Positions 25,201-32,908 of a DNA stretch of 33,872 bases are shown piece by piece. Every line of letters starts with the position of its first letter. The stretch's first letter is position 1. This DNA comes from Nonomuraea aridisoli. GTDB taxonomy: Bacteria > Actinomycetota > Actinomycetes > Streptosporangiales > Streptosporangiaceae. Position numbers and translations under genes: made by a program. The notes below the pieces were generated by a model that was not told where the DNA came from, did not search any database, and saw nothing but the letters and a program-made list of their open reading frames with translations. The stretch spans positions 1 to 33,872 of the forward strand of contig NZ_POUD01000076.1 of assembly GCF_003236395.1 (NCBI RefSeq). The letters run 5' to 3'.

Positions 25201-26441
25201 GTTCGACCGTCGAGGCCGCCGCTCCCACCAGTGAGAGCGGCGACACTCATGGCCGGCGGATCGTCGCCGCCCTGGCCGTCACCCAGACCATCGGCTACGG
25301 CGTGCTCTACTACGCCTTCTCGGTCTTCCTCATCCCCATGCAACGCGACCTGGACGCCGCCGGCCCCCAGGTCGCCGCCGCGTTGACCCTCGCGGTGCTG
25401 ACCACGGCTCTGTGCGCGCCCTTTGTGGGCCGCTGGCTCGACGCCCGCGGCGGACGGGCGCTGATGACGGCGGGTTCGGTGCTCGGCACGCTCGCCGTCC
25501 TCGCCTGGTCGCGGGTGGAGAGCCTGCCCCAGTTGTACAGCGTCTTCCTGGCCATCGGCATCGCCTCGGCCATGGTCCTGTACGAGCCCGCCTTCGCGGT
25601 CATCGTCAGCTGGTTCGACGGGAACGGTCGGGCCAACGCCCTGCTCACGCTCACCATCGTGGCCGGCTTCGCCTCCTCCATCTTCCTGCCGCTCACCGGT
25701 CTGCTGGTCGAGCAGTACGGCTGGCGCAACGCCCTGGTCGTGCTGGCCATCGGCTACGGCACGCTGGCCATCCCCCTGCACGCGCTGGTCCTGCGCCGCC
25801 GGGCCCACCGCCCGGTCGCGAAGACGGAGTCACGTGCGGATCTCGTGAAGGCCGCGGTACGGCAGCGTCCGTTCTGGCTGCTCGCCGCAGCTTTCACCGC
25901 GCACGGCGGTGGGGTGGCCACCATCTCCGTCCTGCTCATCACGTACCTGATCCACCTGAGCCACACCCCGGTCTTCGCGGCGACCATCGCGGGGTTGCTC
26001 GGCGTGCTGTCGGTCACGGGGCGGCTCGTCACCACCGGGCTGCGCCGCCGCCGGCCGGCCGCTCCCGTCGCTGCCGCGATCTTCGCACTTCAGGGTGTCG
26101 GCGCGTTACTGCTGCCGCTGGTCGGCGCCACCGTGCCGGGGGCGATCGGGTGCGTGCTGCTGTTCGGGATCGGCTTCGGCGTCGGCACGATCACCCTGCC
26201 CCACCTGCTCACGGAGCAGTATGGCACCGTCGCCTACGCCAGCCTGTCCGGGCGCATCGCGATGTTCTCCGTCGCGGACAAGGCGCTGGCCCCGCTGGGA
26301 GCCTTGGCGCTGGCCCAGGCCGCCGGTTACGGCTGGGTGATGGGAGCCGTCACCACGGCGTGCATGGCGGCCGCGGTCGCGTTGGTCGCCTACCATCGCC
26401 TATCGTTTAGACAGCCGTCAAATCAGGAGGTGTCATCGTGA
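25197..26441 (+). CDS. MFS transporter, probable metalloid-operon exporter
   Basis: 414 aa with about 12 hydrophobic helices and the loop GRWLDARGGRALMTAGSVLG after helix 2 (MFS motif A region). The GTG start overlaps the upstream small gene. Its last codons (RLSFRQPSNQEVSS) contain an ArsR-type box and the RBS of arsR, whose GTG overlaps the stop (GTGA). The position between flavoprotein genes and arsR suggests export of an arsenic compound or related product. It is not obviously Acr3, ArsB or ArsJ. Confidence 0.85.
   Translation: MSSTVEAAAPTSESGDTHGRRIVAALAVTQTIGYGVLYYAFSVFLIPMQRDLDAAGPQVAAALTLAVLTTALCAPFVGRWLDARGGRALMTAGSVLGTLAVLAWSRVESLPQLYSVFLAIGIASAMVLYEPAFAVIVSWFDGNGRANALLTLTIVAGFASSIFLPLTGLLVEQYGWRNALVVLAIGYGTLAIPLHALVLRRRAHRPVAKTESRADLVKAAVRQRPFWLLAAAFTAHGGGVATISVLLITYLIHLSHTPVFAATIAGLLGVLSVTGRLVTTGLRRRRPAAPVAAAIFALQGVGALLLPLVGATVPGAIGCVLLFGIGFGVGTITLPHLLTEQYGTVAYASLSGRIAMFSVADKALAPLGALALAQAAGYGWVMGAVTTACMAAAVALVAYHRLSFRQPSNQEVSS
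26408..26421 (+). promoter_or_regulatory. ArsR-type box inside the MFS 3' end
   Basis: TAGA-N6-TCAA (tagacagccgtcaa) lies in the last codons of the MFS gene, 17 bp before the arsR start codon. A promoter for arsR may overlap it, in addition to read-through from the operon. Confidence 0.55.
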
Positions 26442-26785
26442 GCCTCGCCACGATCCAGTGCTGCGCCCCGATCGCCCGCGAACCGCTGAGCGAGGGCGAC
26501 GCCGCCGAGCTCGCGACGCTGCTCAAAGCGGTCGCCGACCCCGTACGGCTGCGGCTGCTGTCGATGATCGGCTCCCACACCGGCGGCGAGGCGTGCGTGT
26601 GCGACCTGACCGACGCCTTCGAGCTGACCGCGCCCACCATCAGCCACCACCTGAAGGTGCTGCGCACCGCCGGCCTGATCGACGGCGAACGACGCGGCAC
26701 CTGGGTCTACTACCGCATCGTCCCCGAAACGGTGAACAAGCTCGGCGCGCTGTTCGCCCCGCTGGCCGAGCCCGCCACTGTATGA
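26438..26785 (+). CDS. arsR: ArsR repressor, Corynebacterium ArsR-like Cys layout
   Basis: 115 aa. C8-C9 near the start and C53/C55 (CVCDL) at the start of the DNA-binding region match the three-Cys As(III) site described for Corynebacterium glutamicum ArsR1 (a Cys pair plus a distant Cys). The recognition helix is FELTAPTISHHLKVL. GTG start has RBS aggagg and overlaps the MFS stop; its own stop overlaps the next flavoprotein start (ATGA). It is a strong candidate for the TAGA/TCTA-box binder. Confidence 0.92.
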   Translation: MSLATIQCCAPIAREPLSEGDAAELATLLKAVADPVRLRLLSMIGSHTGGEACVCDLTDAFELTAPTISHHLKVLRTAGLIDGERRGTWVYYRIVPETVNKLGALFAPLAEPATV

Positions 26786-27828
26786 CGCGGCAGGTCGACG
26801 TCCTGGTCATCGGAGGCGGTCAGGCCGGGCTGGCGGCGGGCTTCTACCTGCGCCGGGCGAAGGCCGACTTCGTCATCCTCGACGCCCACGAGCGGCCCAG
26901 CGGCGCCTGGCAGCACATGTGGGAGTCCCTGCGGTTGTTCTCGCCCGGCCCGTTCAGCTCGCTGCCCGGCCGGATGATGCCCGGCGGCGGGTATCCGAGC
27001 GCGGCGGACACGGTCGCCTACCTCGCCGAGTACGAGCAACGCTACGAACTGCCGATCATCCGCCCGCTAACCGTGAGAGCGGTGCACAAAGGCGCGAGCC
27101 GCCTGATCGTGGAAACCGACCAGGACGACTGGGAGGCCCGCATCGTCGTCAGCGCCACCGGCACCTGGACCTGCCCGTACGTGCCGTATTACCCCGGCGT
27201 CAGGGACTTCCGAGGCGAGCATCTCCACACCGTCGACTACCGGCGCCCTGAGGCTTTCCGCGGACGACATGTGCTGGTCGTGGGCGGCGGCAATTCCGCC
27301 GCGCAGATCCTGGCCGAGCTCTCCACCGTCACGCAGACGACCTGGGTGACTCAGCGTCCACCGCGGTTACTGCCCGACGACATCGACGGCCGCGCGCTGT
27401 TCGACCTGGCCACCCGCCGCCACCGCGCCGCCCAGGCCGGGCGGAGCGACGACGGGATCGGCGGCCTCGGCGACATCGTCGCCATTCCCTCTGTACGGGA
27501 GGCGCGCGACCGCGGCGTACTCAAAGCCGAGCCCATGTTCACCCGCATCACTCCCACCGGGGTCGCCTGGGCGGACGGGAGCGAACTGGCCTGCGACGTC
27601 ATCCTCTGGTGCACCGGCTTCCGCCCCGCCCTCAGCCACCTCGCCCCGCTCCGCCTGCGCGGCCCCGATGGCCTCATTCCCACCGACGGCACTCGGGCCA
27701 CCGGCGAGCCCCGCCTCTACCTCCTCGGGTACGGCGATTGGACCGGCCCTGCCTCCGCCACTCTCATCGGCGCCGGCCGCACCGCTCGCCACATGGTCGC
27801 CGAGATCACCGCCCAGCTTCGACGCTGA
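26782..27828 (+). CDS. Flavin monooxygenase-like NAD(P)/FAD oxidoreductase (ArsO-like), copy 2
   Basis: 348 aa. FAD motif GGGQAG (11-16), second nucleotide motif LVVGGGNSAAQILAEL and the WCTGFRP motif. It is related to the copy at 20164 and shares its length and motif order. Its ATG overlaps the arsR stop. It is last in the rightward operon and ends 2 bp from the convergent arsC, so no room remains for a separate terminator. Confidence 0.85.
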   Translation: MTRQVDVLVIGGGQAGLAAGFYLRRAKADFVILDAHERPSGAWQHMWESLRLFSPGPFSSLPGRMMPGGGYPSAADTVAYLAEYEQRYELPIIRPLTVRAVHKGASRLIVETDQDDWEARIVVSATGTWTCPYVPYYPGVRDFRGEHLHTVDYRRPEAFRGRHVLVVGGGNSAAQILAELSTVTQTTWVTQRPPRLLPDDIDGRALFDLATRRHRAAQAGRSDDGIGGLGDIVAIPSVREARDRGVLKAEPMFTRITPTGVAWADGSELACDVILWCTGFRPALSHLAPLRLRGPDGLIPTDGTRATGEPRLYLLGYGDWTGPASATLIGAGRTARHMVAEITAQLRR

Positions 27829-27830
27829 GG

Positions 27831-28229
27831 TCAGCCGACCGGCAGCAGCTCGTGGATCAGTTTCTCGATGCGGGTGCGGATCTCGTCGCGGATCACGCGC
27901 ACGGCTTCGATGCCCTGCCCGGCCGGGTCGTCGAGCTTCCAGTCCTCGTAGCGCTTGCCGGGGAAGACCGGGCAGGCGTCGCCACAGCCCATGGTGATGA
28001 CCACGTCGGAGGCTTCGACGGCGTCGATGGTGAGAATCTTGGGCTTCTGGCCGGTGATGTCGATGCCGACCTCCCGCATGGCCTCCACGGCGACCGGGTT
28101 CACCTGGTCGGCCGGCTCCGACCCGGCCGAGCGGACCTCGACGCGGTCACCCGCCAGCTGGGTGAGCCAGCCGGCGGCCATCTGGGAGCGGCCCGCGTTG
28201 TGCACGCAGACGAACAGGACACTAGGCAC
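27831..28229 (-). CDS. arsC: Arsenate reductase ArsC, LMW-phosphatase type
   Basis: 132 aa. The P-loop C8-V-H-N-A-G-R14-S is the CX5R motif that attacks arsenate. GCGDACPVFPGK (C82, C86) follows and is usual in actinobacterial ArsC proteins, which regenerate with mycothiol/mycoredoxin or thioredoxin. GTG start (RBS aaggag) lies 8 bp inside the end of acr3, so it is translated with it. It reduces As(V) to As(III) for export by the neighbouring Acr3. Confidence 0.93.
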   Translation of the reverse strand: MPSVLFVCVHNAGRSQMAAGWLTQLAGDRVEVRSAGSEPADQVNPVAVEAMREVGIDITGQKPKILTIDAVEASDVVITMGCGDACPVFPGKRYEDWKLDDPAGQGIEAVRVIRDEIRTRIEKLIHELLPVG

Positions 28230-29307
28230 GGACGATCTCCTTCGTACGGAACAGACGGCGGCCGGCCAGACTGACGTAGACCAGGCCGACCAGGACGGGC
28301 ACTTCGATGAGCGGGCCGACCACGCCCGCCAGGGCCTGGCCCGAGGTGACGCCGAAGACGCCGACCGCCACGGCGATGGCCAGCTCGAAGTTGTTGCCGG
28401 CGGCGGTGAAGGCGAGCGTGGTGGCGCGCTCGTAGCCGAGGCCGATCGTCTTGCCGGCCAGGAAGCCGCCTCCCCACATGAGGGCGAAGTAGGCCAGCAG
28501 GGGCAGGGCGATGCGGGCGACGTCGCCGGGCTGGGAGGTGATGGTGTGTCCCTGCAGGGCGAACAGGATGACGATGGTGAACAGCAGGCCATAGAGCGCG
28601 AGCGGGCCGACCTTCGGCAGATAGCGGCTCTCGTACCAGTCGCGGCCCCGGGTGCGCTCGCCCAGCTTGCGTGACAGGTAACCGGCCACAAGGGGGATTC
28701 CCAGGAAGATCAGCACGTACTGGGCGATGTCCCAGGCGGAGACGTCGAGCGTTGCCTGTGCCAGGCCGAGCCAGCCAGGCAAGATCTGCAGATAGAACCA
28801 GCCGAGCGCGCCGAAGGCGATCACTTGGAAGATCGAGTTGAGCGCGACCAGGACGGCGGCGGCCTCGCGGTCGCCGCAGGCCAGGTCGTTCCAGATGAGG
28901 ACCATGGCGATGCACCGGGCCAGCCCGACGATGATCAACCCCGTACGGTATTCGGGCAGGTCCGGCAGGAACGTCCAGGCGAGGGCGAACATGACCGCCG
29001 GGCCGAGCACCCAGTTGAGCACCAGCGACGAGATCAGGAGGCGGCGGTCTCCGGTGACGGTGCCGAGGCGGTCGTAGCGGACCTTCGCCAGCACCGGATA
29101 CATCATCAGCAGCAGACCGAGCGCGATCGGCAGCGAGATCTCACCTATCTTGACCGCTTCCAGCGCGGTGTCCAGGCCGGGGACGAGCCGCCCGAGGAGC
29201 AGACCGGCGACCATCGCGGCGATGATCCACACAGGCAGGAAACGGTCGAGCGTCGACAGGGCGCCGATCACGCTCGGGGCCGGCTGAGCCGCCTCGCGGG
29301 TGGACAT
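28222..29307 (-). CDS. acr3: Arsenite efflux transporter Acr3
   Basis: 361 aa, about ten membrane helices. The conserved helix-4 cysteine is visible in IVGLARCIAMVLIWNDLACGD (C132), as is the AAGNNFELAIA helix with its conserved Glu, both typical of Acr3 As(III)/H+ antiporters. The ATG lies 14 bp after the arsR stop. It is the export step of the leftward arsR-acr3-arsC operon. Confidence 0.95.
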   Translation of the reverse strand: MSTREAAQPAPSVIGALSTLDRFLPVWIIAAMVAGLLLGRLVPGLDTALEAVKIGEISLPIALGLLLMMYPVLAKVRYDRLGTVTGDRRLLISSLVLNWVLGPAVMFALAWTFLPDLPEYRTGLIIVGLARCIAMVLIWNDLACGDREAAAVLVALNSIFQVIAFGALGWFYLQILPGWLGLAQATLDVSAWDIAQYVLIFLGIPLVAGYLSRKLGERTRGRDWYESRYLPKVGPLALYGLLFTIVILFALQGHTITSQPGDVARIALPLLAYFALMWGGGFLAGKTIGLGYERATTLAFTAAGNNFELAIAVAVGVFGVTSGQALAGVVGPLIEVPVLVGLVYVSLAGRRLFRTKEIVRA

Positions 29308-29321
29308 TTCTGGTTCCCTTC

Positions 29322-29663
29322 TCACACCGTGGCGGGCACGGTCAGCAGCGCCGACAACTCGCCCAGGGTCTCGGGGACCAGGCGGTAATACACCCAGGAC
29401 GCGCGCCGCTCGGAGGTCAGAAGCCCGACCTCCTTGAGCACCTTCAGGTGGTGGCTGATGGTCGGCTGGGAGAGGTCGAAGGCGCCGGTGATGTCGCAGA
29501 CGCACACCTCGCCGCCCGCGCGGCTGGCCACGATCGACAGGATGCGCAGCCGTACGGGATCACCCAGCGCCTTGAACACCCGCGCCACCGCGGCCGCCTG
29601 CTCGGCGTCGAGCGGTTCACGGGCGAGCGGCGGGCTGCACCCCAAGATCTCCAGCAGTTCCAT
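29322..29663 (-). CDS. arsR: ArsR repressor of the acr3-arsC operon
   Basis: 113 aa. It shares the CVCD motif (C54, C56) of the winged helix and a single N-terminal Cys (C9), whereas its paralogue at 26438 has a Cys pair. The recognition helix is FDLSQPTISHHLKVL. First gene of the operon, with an operator array upstream at 29680-29725. Confidence 0.93.
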   Translation of the reverse strand: MELLEILGCSPPLAREPLDAEQAAAVARVFKALGDPVRLRILSIVASRAGGEVCVCDITGAFDLSQPTISHHLKVLKEVGLLTSERRASWVYYRLVPETLGELSALLTVPATV

Positions 29664-29679
29664 CTACCCTCCGTCCATA

Positions 29680-29725
29680 TCGACTGACATCGAATTAGCT
29701 GCACATCTATATTGACATGCATCTA
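29680..29725 (-). promoter_or_regulatory. Three-box ArsR operator array before arsR-acr3-arsC
   Basis: TCGA-N6-TCGA (29680-29693), TAGC-N6-TCTA (29696-29709) and TTGA-N6-TCTA (29712-29725) follow one another at exactly 16-bp steps, about 1.5 helical turns. The first box lies 17 bp before the arsR start. Confidence 0.7.
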
Positions 29726-29750
29726 TACAGCTTGGGACGTGACCCTGCTC

Positions 29751-30404
29751 TCACGCGGTCGGGATGCCGAGTTCACCCAGCAGGGTACGCACGCGGCGCT
29801 CGATCTCGTCTCGAACGGAACGGATCTGCTGGATGGGCTTGCCCTCAGGATCGGCCAGGTCCCAGTCGAGGTAACGCTTGCCGGGGTAGACCGGGCAGGC
29901 GTCGCCGCACCCCATGGTGACCACCACATCAGCGGCCTGGACCACCTCGGCGGTCCATGGCTTGGGGAACTCGGCGGTGATGTCGATACCGCGTTCACGC
30001 ATCGCCTCGACCACCGCGGGATTGATCCGCTCGACGGGTTCCGTACCGCCCGACCAGCCGACCGCACGCTCGCCTGCCAGCTCGGCGAAGAAGCCGAGTG
30101 CCATCTGAGAGCGTCCGGCGTTGTGCACGCACAGGAACAGCACGATCGGCACGCCGCTGGCGTCCTTGCCTTCGATACGGGCCAGGGCTCGCAGACGTTG
30201 ACGGGCGAAGCGCTCGGCCAGCAGCGGCAGGAAGTTGGCCACAGTGGCGCGGCCGGCGAACTGGACATAGCTGGTGTGCAGGAACCGGTCGATGGTCTCG
30301 ACGCCGAACGTGCCCGCGAACTCCTCGGTCAGAATGCGGGCGGCCGCCAGCAGGGCGTGTTGCTGATCAACGGTCAGGTCGGTGCGACGGTAGGTGCTGT
30401 CCAT
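29751..30404 (-). CDS. arsC: Arsenate reductase with N-terminal three-helix domain
   Basis: 217 aa from the ATG at 30404 (RBS ggag); an ATG at 30428 in frame overlaps the operator. Residues 1-75 form a helical bundle (HALLAAARILTEEFAGTFG, FLPLLAERFARQRLRALAR) as in the longer, two-domain actinobacterial ArsC proteins. The LMW-phosphatase domain follows, with nucleophile C92 and R98 (CVHNAGRS) and the GCGDACPVYPGK motif. It is a single-gene unit with its own operator array. Having two different ArsC proteins suggests different reductant partners or expression levels. Confidence 0.9.
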   Translation of the reverse strand: MDSTYRRTDLTVDQQHALLAAARILTEEFAGTFGVETIDRFLHTSYVQFAGRATVANFLPLLAERFARQRLRALARIEGKDASGVPIVLFLCVHNAGRSQMALGFFAELAGERAVGWSGGTEPVERINPAVVEAMRERGIDITAEFPKPWTAEVVQAADVVVTMGCGDACPVYPGKRYLDWDLADPEGKPIQQIRSVRDEIERRVRTLLGELGIPTA

Positions 30405-30429
30405 GGGAGCTCCGACGGCGGTATCCATA

Positions 30430-30475
30430 TCGACGGCTGTCGAATTCGATGTGCCTCGATATTGACAGTCATCGA
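30430..30475 (-). promoter_or_regulatory. Three-box ArsR operator array before the two-domain arsC
   Basis: TCGA-N6-TCGA at 30430-30443 and 30446-30459, and TTGA-N6-TCGA at 30462-30475. Spacing is again exactly 16 bp. The array lies 25 bp before the arsC ATG. Confidence 0.72.
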
Positions 30476-30523
30476 TGTACTGGCGATGAACGCCGGAAGA
30501 ACATCCGTGCCGCCGGTACTCGC

Positions 30524-31753
30524 TCAGGTGCCGGTTGCGGTGCTGCGACGCTCCAGCAGCAGGACGTCGCGCCAGACGCCGTGGTGGCGACCCATGCGCT
30601 CACGGGTCCCGACGACACGGAAGCCGAGCGCTTGGTGCAAGGACAGGCTGGCGGCGTTCTCCGGGAAGATGCCGGTCTGGATCGTCCACACGTCCGCGTC
30701 CTCACTCGCGGAGACGAACGCGCTCAGCAGCGCGCGGCCGATGCCGTGCGCCTGGCAGTCCGGGTGGACATAGATGCTGTGCTCGATCACCCCGGCATAG
30801 ACCGGACGGCTGGAGATCGCCGAGGCGGCGACCCAGCCGACCACCTCGCCGGTCTCGGTGTCCGCGGCCACGTAACGCAGGTGCGGCAGCCTGGCGGCGT
30901 CGAAGCCCTCCCAACTCGGCGCGGTGGTCTCAAAACTGGCCTGACCGGTATCCAGGCCGGCCTGGTAGATGGCCAGCACCTGGGGAGCGTCCGCCGCACG
31001 CATCGGCCGGATCTCCAAACCAGAACCTACGGAAGGCTTGGTGGCCTGCACGATCGCCGAGTGCACCCCGTCACTATGGTCGGCCGTCAATCTGATCCGG
31101 ATGCCGACGAACCCGGCCGCCGCCAGAATCCGCCGATACTCCGCCACCGGCAGCGCCCCGGCCACACATCCGATGCGCCGCTCAGCCGCCCGACGGCGCT
31201 CGTCGTTGAGTTCTCCCTCGACCACGACATCGCTCACACCGAACCTGCCGCCCGGCCGCAGCACCCGGAACGCCTCGCCCAGCACCGCGGACTTGTCATC
31301 GGACAGATTGATCACACAGTTGGAGATGACCACGTCCACGGCCTGATCGGGCAGCGGGACGTCCTCGATGGTCCCGTGCAGGAACCGCACATTGCGCACC
31401 TGCGCCTGCTCGGCGTTGCGGCGGGCCAGCGCCACCATGTCCGTACTCGCGTCCAGCCCGTACACCGTGCCGTGCGGGCCGACCCGGCGCGCCGACAGCA
31501 GCACGTCGATGCCACCGCCCGAGCCCAGATCCAAGACGGTTTCCCCAGCGCGCAGCTCGGCCACGGCGGTCGGATTGCCGCACCCCAGGCTGGCCCGCAC
31601 CGCGCCGTCAGGCAAGCTGCTCACATCGTCATAGCCGCCGGCGCCGAACGAGCCCTGCTCGAACTCCTGCGCCGAACAGTCCGCGATGCGCTTCCCGTCC
31701 ATGGCGGCCCGCGCCAGCTCCGAATACCGCCGTACGACCTCGTCATGCGCCAT
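30524..31753 (-). CDS. ArsM arsenite methyltransferase fused to an ArsN-like GNAT domain
   Basis: 409 aa from the ATG at 31753, which has an aaggag RBS overlapping the arsR stop. Residues 1-240 are ArsM: SAM motif VLDLGSGGGID, and C26, C58, C146 and C196, matching the set of conserved Cys of As(III) S-adenosylmethionine methyltransferases. Residues about 245-400 are a GNAT domain of the phosphinothricin/ArsN type (IRPMRAADAPQVLAIYQAGL, HPDCQAHGIGRALLSAF). ArsN enzymes acetylate the amino group of arsinothricin, so one polypeptide may methylate arsenite and acetylate an amino-acid arsenical. Substrate of the GNAT part is inferred. Confidence 0.88.
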   Translation of the reverse strand: MAHDEVVRRYSELARAAMDGKRIADCSAQEFEQGSFGAGGYDDVSSLPDGAVRASLGCGNPTAVAELRAGETVLDLGSGGGIDVLLSARRVGPHGTVYGLDASTDMVALARRNAEQAQVRNVRFLHGTIEDVPLPDQAVDVVISNCVINLSDDKSAVLGEAFRVLRPGGRFGVSDVVVEGELNDERRRAAERRIGCVAGALPVAEYRRILAAAGFVGIRIRLTADHSDGVHSAIVQATKPSVGSGLEIRPMRAADAPQVLAIYQAGLDTGQASFETTAPSWEGFDAARLPHLRYVAADTETGEVVGWVAASAISSRPVYAGVIEHSIYVHPDCQAHGIGRALLSAFVSASEDADVWTIQTGIFPENAASLSLHQALGFRVVGTRERMGRHHGVWRDVLLLERRSTATGT

Positions 31754-31764
31754 GACAGGCTCCT

Positions 31765-32100
31765 TCACTCACACGTAGGCGCGGCCGGCACCGGCTTGCC
31801 CATCACCACGTCGGCCGCGGTCGGAAAGCAGCTCACACACGCCTCGTTGATCCGATACAGGCTGGACGTGGCCTGCCGCTCGACCAGCACGAACCGCACC
31901 TCAGCGAGGATCTTCAAGTGGTGCGACACCGTCGACTGCCCCACCCCGGAGGCCGCCACGATCTCCCCCACGCTCATCGGCGCCCGCCGCCGCGCCAGCA
32001 ACGACACGATCTGAATCCGCGTCGCGTCGGCCAGCGCCTTGAACCAGCTCGCGTACTCCTCGGCCTCTGCCCGCGCCAGGGGCCCCTTCTCCTCATTCAT
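31765..32100 (-). CDS. arsR: ArsR repressor with C-terminal Cys site
   Basis: 111 aa. The HTH is GVGQSTVSHHLKIL. It lacks the CVC motif; its cysteines are C88, C91 (ACVSC) and C110 near the end. This C-terminal layout is seen in ArsR proteins that respond to trivalent arsenicals, including methylated ones, which would fit its place before arsM. It lies 11 bp upstream of arsM and has a single palindromic operator. Confidence 0.9.
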   Translation of the reverse strand: MNEEKGPLARAEAEEYASWFKALADATRIQIVSLLARRRAPMSVGEIVAASGVGQSTVSHHLKILAEVRFVLVERQATSSLYRINEACVSCFPTAADVVMGKPVPAAPTCE

Positions 32101-32106
32101 CGTTAA

Positions 32107-32120
32107 TCGACGATAGTCGA
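32107..32120 (-). promoter_or_regulatory. Single ArsR operator before arsR-arsM
   Basis: Perfect inverted repeat ATCGAC-gata-GTCGAT (32106-32121), containing TCGA-N6-TCGA, 5 bp upstream of the ATG at 32100. It is the most symmetric of the boxes and is probably autoregulatory. Confidence 0.7.
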
Positions 32121-32121
32121 T

Positions 32122-32404
32122 GAAGGGAGGGACAGGAAGAGCTTGTGACCGAACATGTCATCTGCAGCATCCTCCCGAAGCCCGGACGCAACGCCGGCGC
32201 GCCCTCTGCGACGCCTGCTCCCAGCGAACGTCCGTGCAGGCTCGCAGACCGCAGAATCCGCAAAACCTCCTTCTGGAAGAAGAACCACAGGTCAGCCGTA
32301 GGACCGGCCCGCACAACACAGAAGGCATCCGGGTCCGCAGTGTGCCGCAGAATTCCGCATAATCAATCCGTTGACCCTTCGCTGGTCAGCAAAGCAGCGC
32401 GAAG
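32122..32404. other. Intergenic region between arsR-arsM and the truncated APH-like gene
   Basis: No protein with family features is visible on either strand, and there is no clear repeat. Base composition is lower in GC than the arsenic genes. This is the right edge of the arsenic block and no target-site duplication or integrase was seen. Confidence 0.5.
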
Positions 32405-32908
32405 GTGCCTCGACTGGAAATCCTCAGCCGCGTCTCGGAGCGCATCATGGCGGCCGACGTTCTGACGGAGGCCGATCGCCAGTTCCTTCTGTCCAGGAGG
32501 CAGAAGCTGCAAGACTCCTACGAGGCTCTGCGCTTCCCGCTCTCGCCGTGTGCGGTGCATGGCGATGCCCATTCCGACAACCTCATCAAGGCCGCCGACG
32601 GCACGGTCATCCTCATAGATTTCGAGCGATTCGCGTTCGGGCCGCCCGAGACGGATCTCGCCGTCACGGCTATCGAACACAGCCTGGGCTGGGGAACGCG
32701 CGCTGACTACGACGGATTCGCCGAACGCTACGGATTCGACGTTCTGGCCTGGGACGGCTATCCCGTACTCAGAGAGATCAATGAGCTGAAGATGACGACA
32801 TGGTTGATGCAGAACATCAAGGAAGACGAAGCCATCGCGCAGGAGTTTCGGAACCGCATGTTCTGCCTCAAGAACCCCGACGCGCCTCGGCGGTGGCGGG
32901 CGTTCTAG
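32405..32908 (+). pseudogene. Aminoglycoside-phosphotransferase-like gene, N-terminally truncated
   Basis: 167 aa. The C-lobe of an APH-fold kinase is present: the catalytic loop AVHGDAHSDNLI (HGD then N) and the metal-binding LIDFERFAFG (D of DFE). The N-lobe with the ATP-binding lysine, about 120 residues, is missing and no equivalent frame is seen upstream. The GTG start has only a weak RBS. The gene is probably a remnant; it cannot be an active kinase as it stands. Its stop overlaps that of the opposite-strand regulator. Confidence 0.8.

Noticed and set aside
29712..29717. TTGACA as a rightward promoter -35
   Set aside because: No plus-strand gene follows; here the bases are better explained as an operator half-site.
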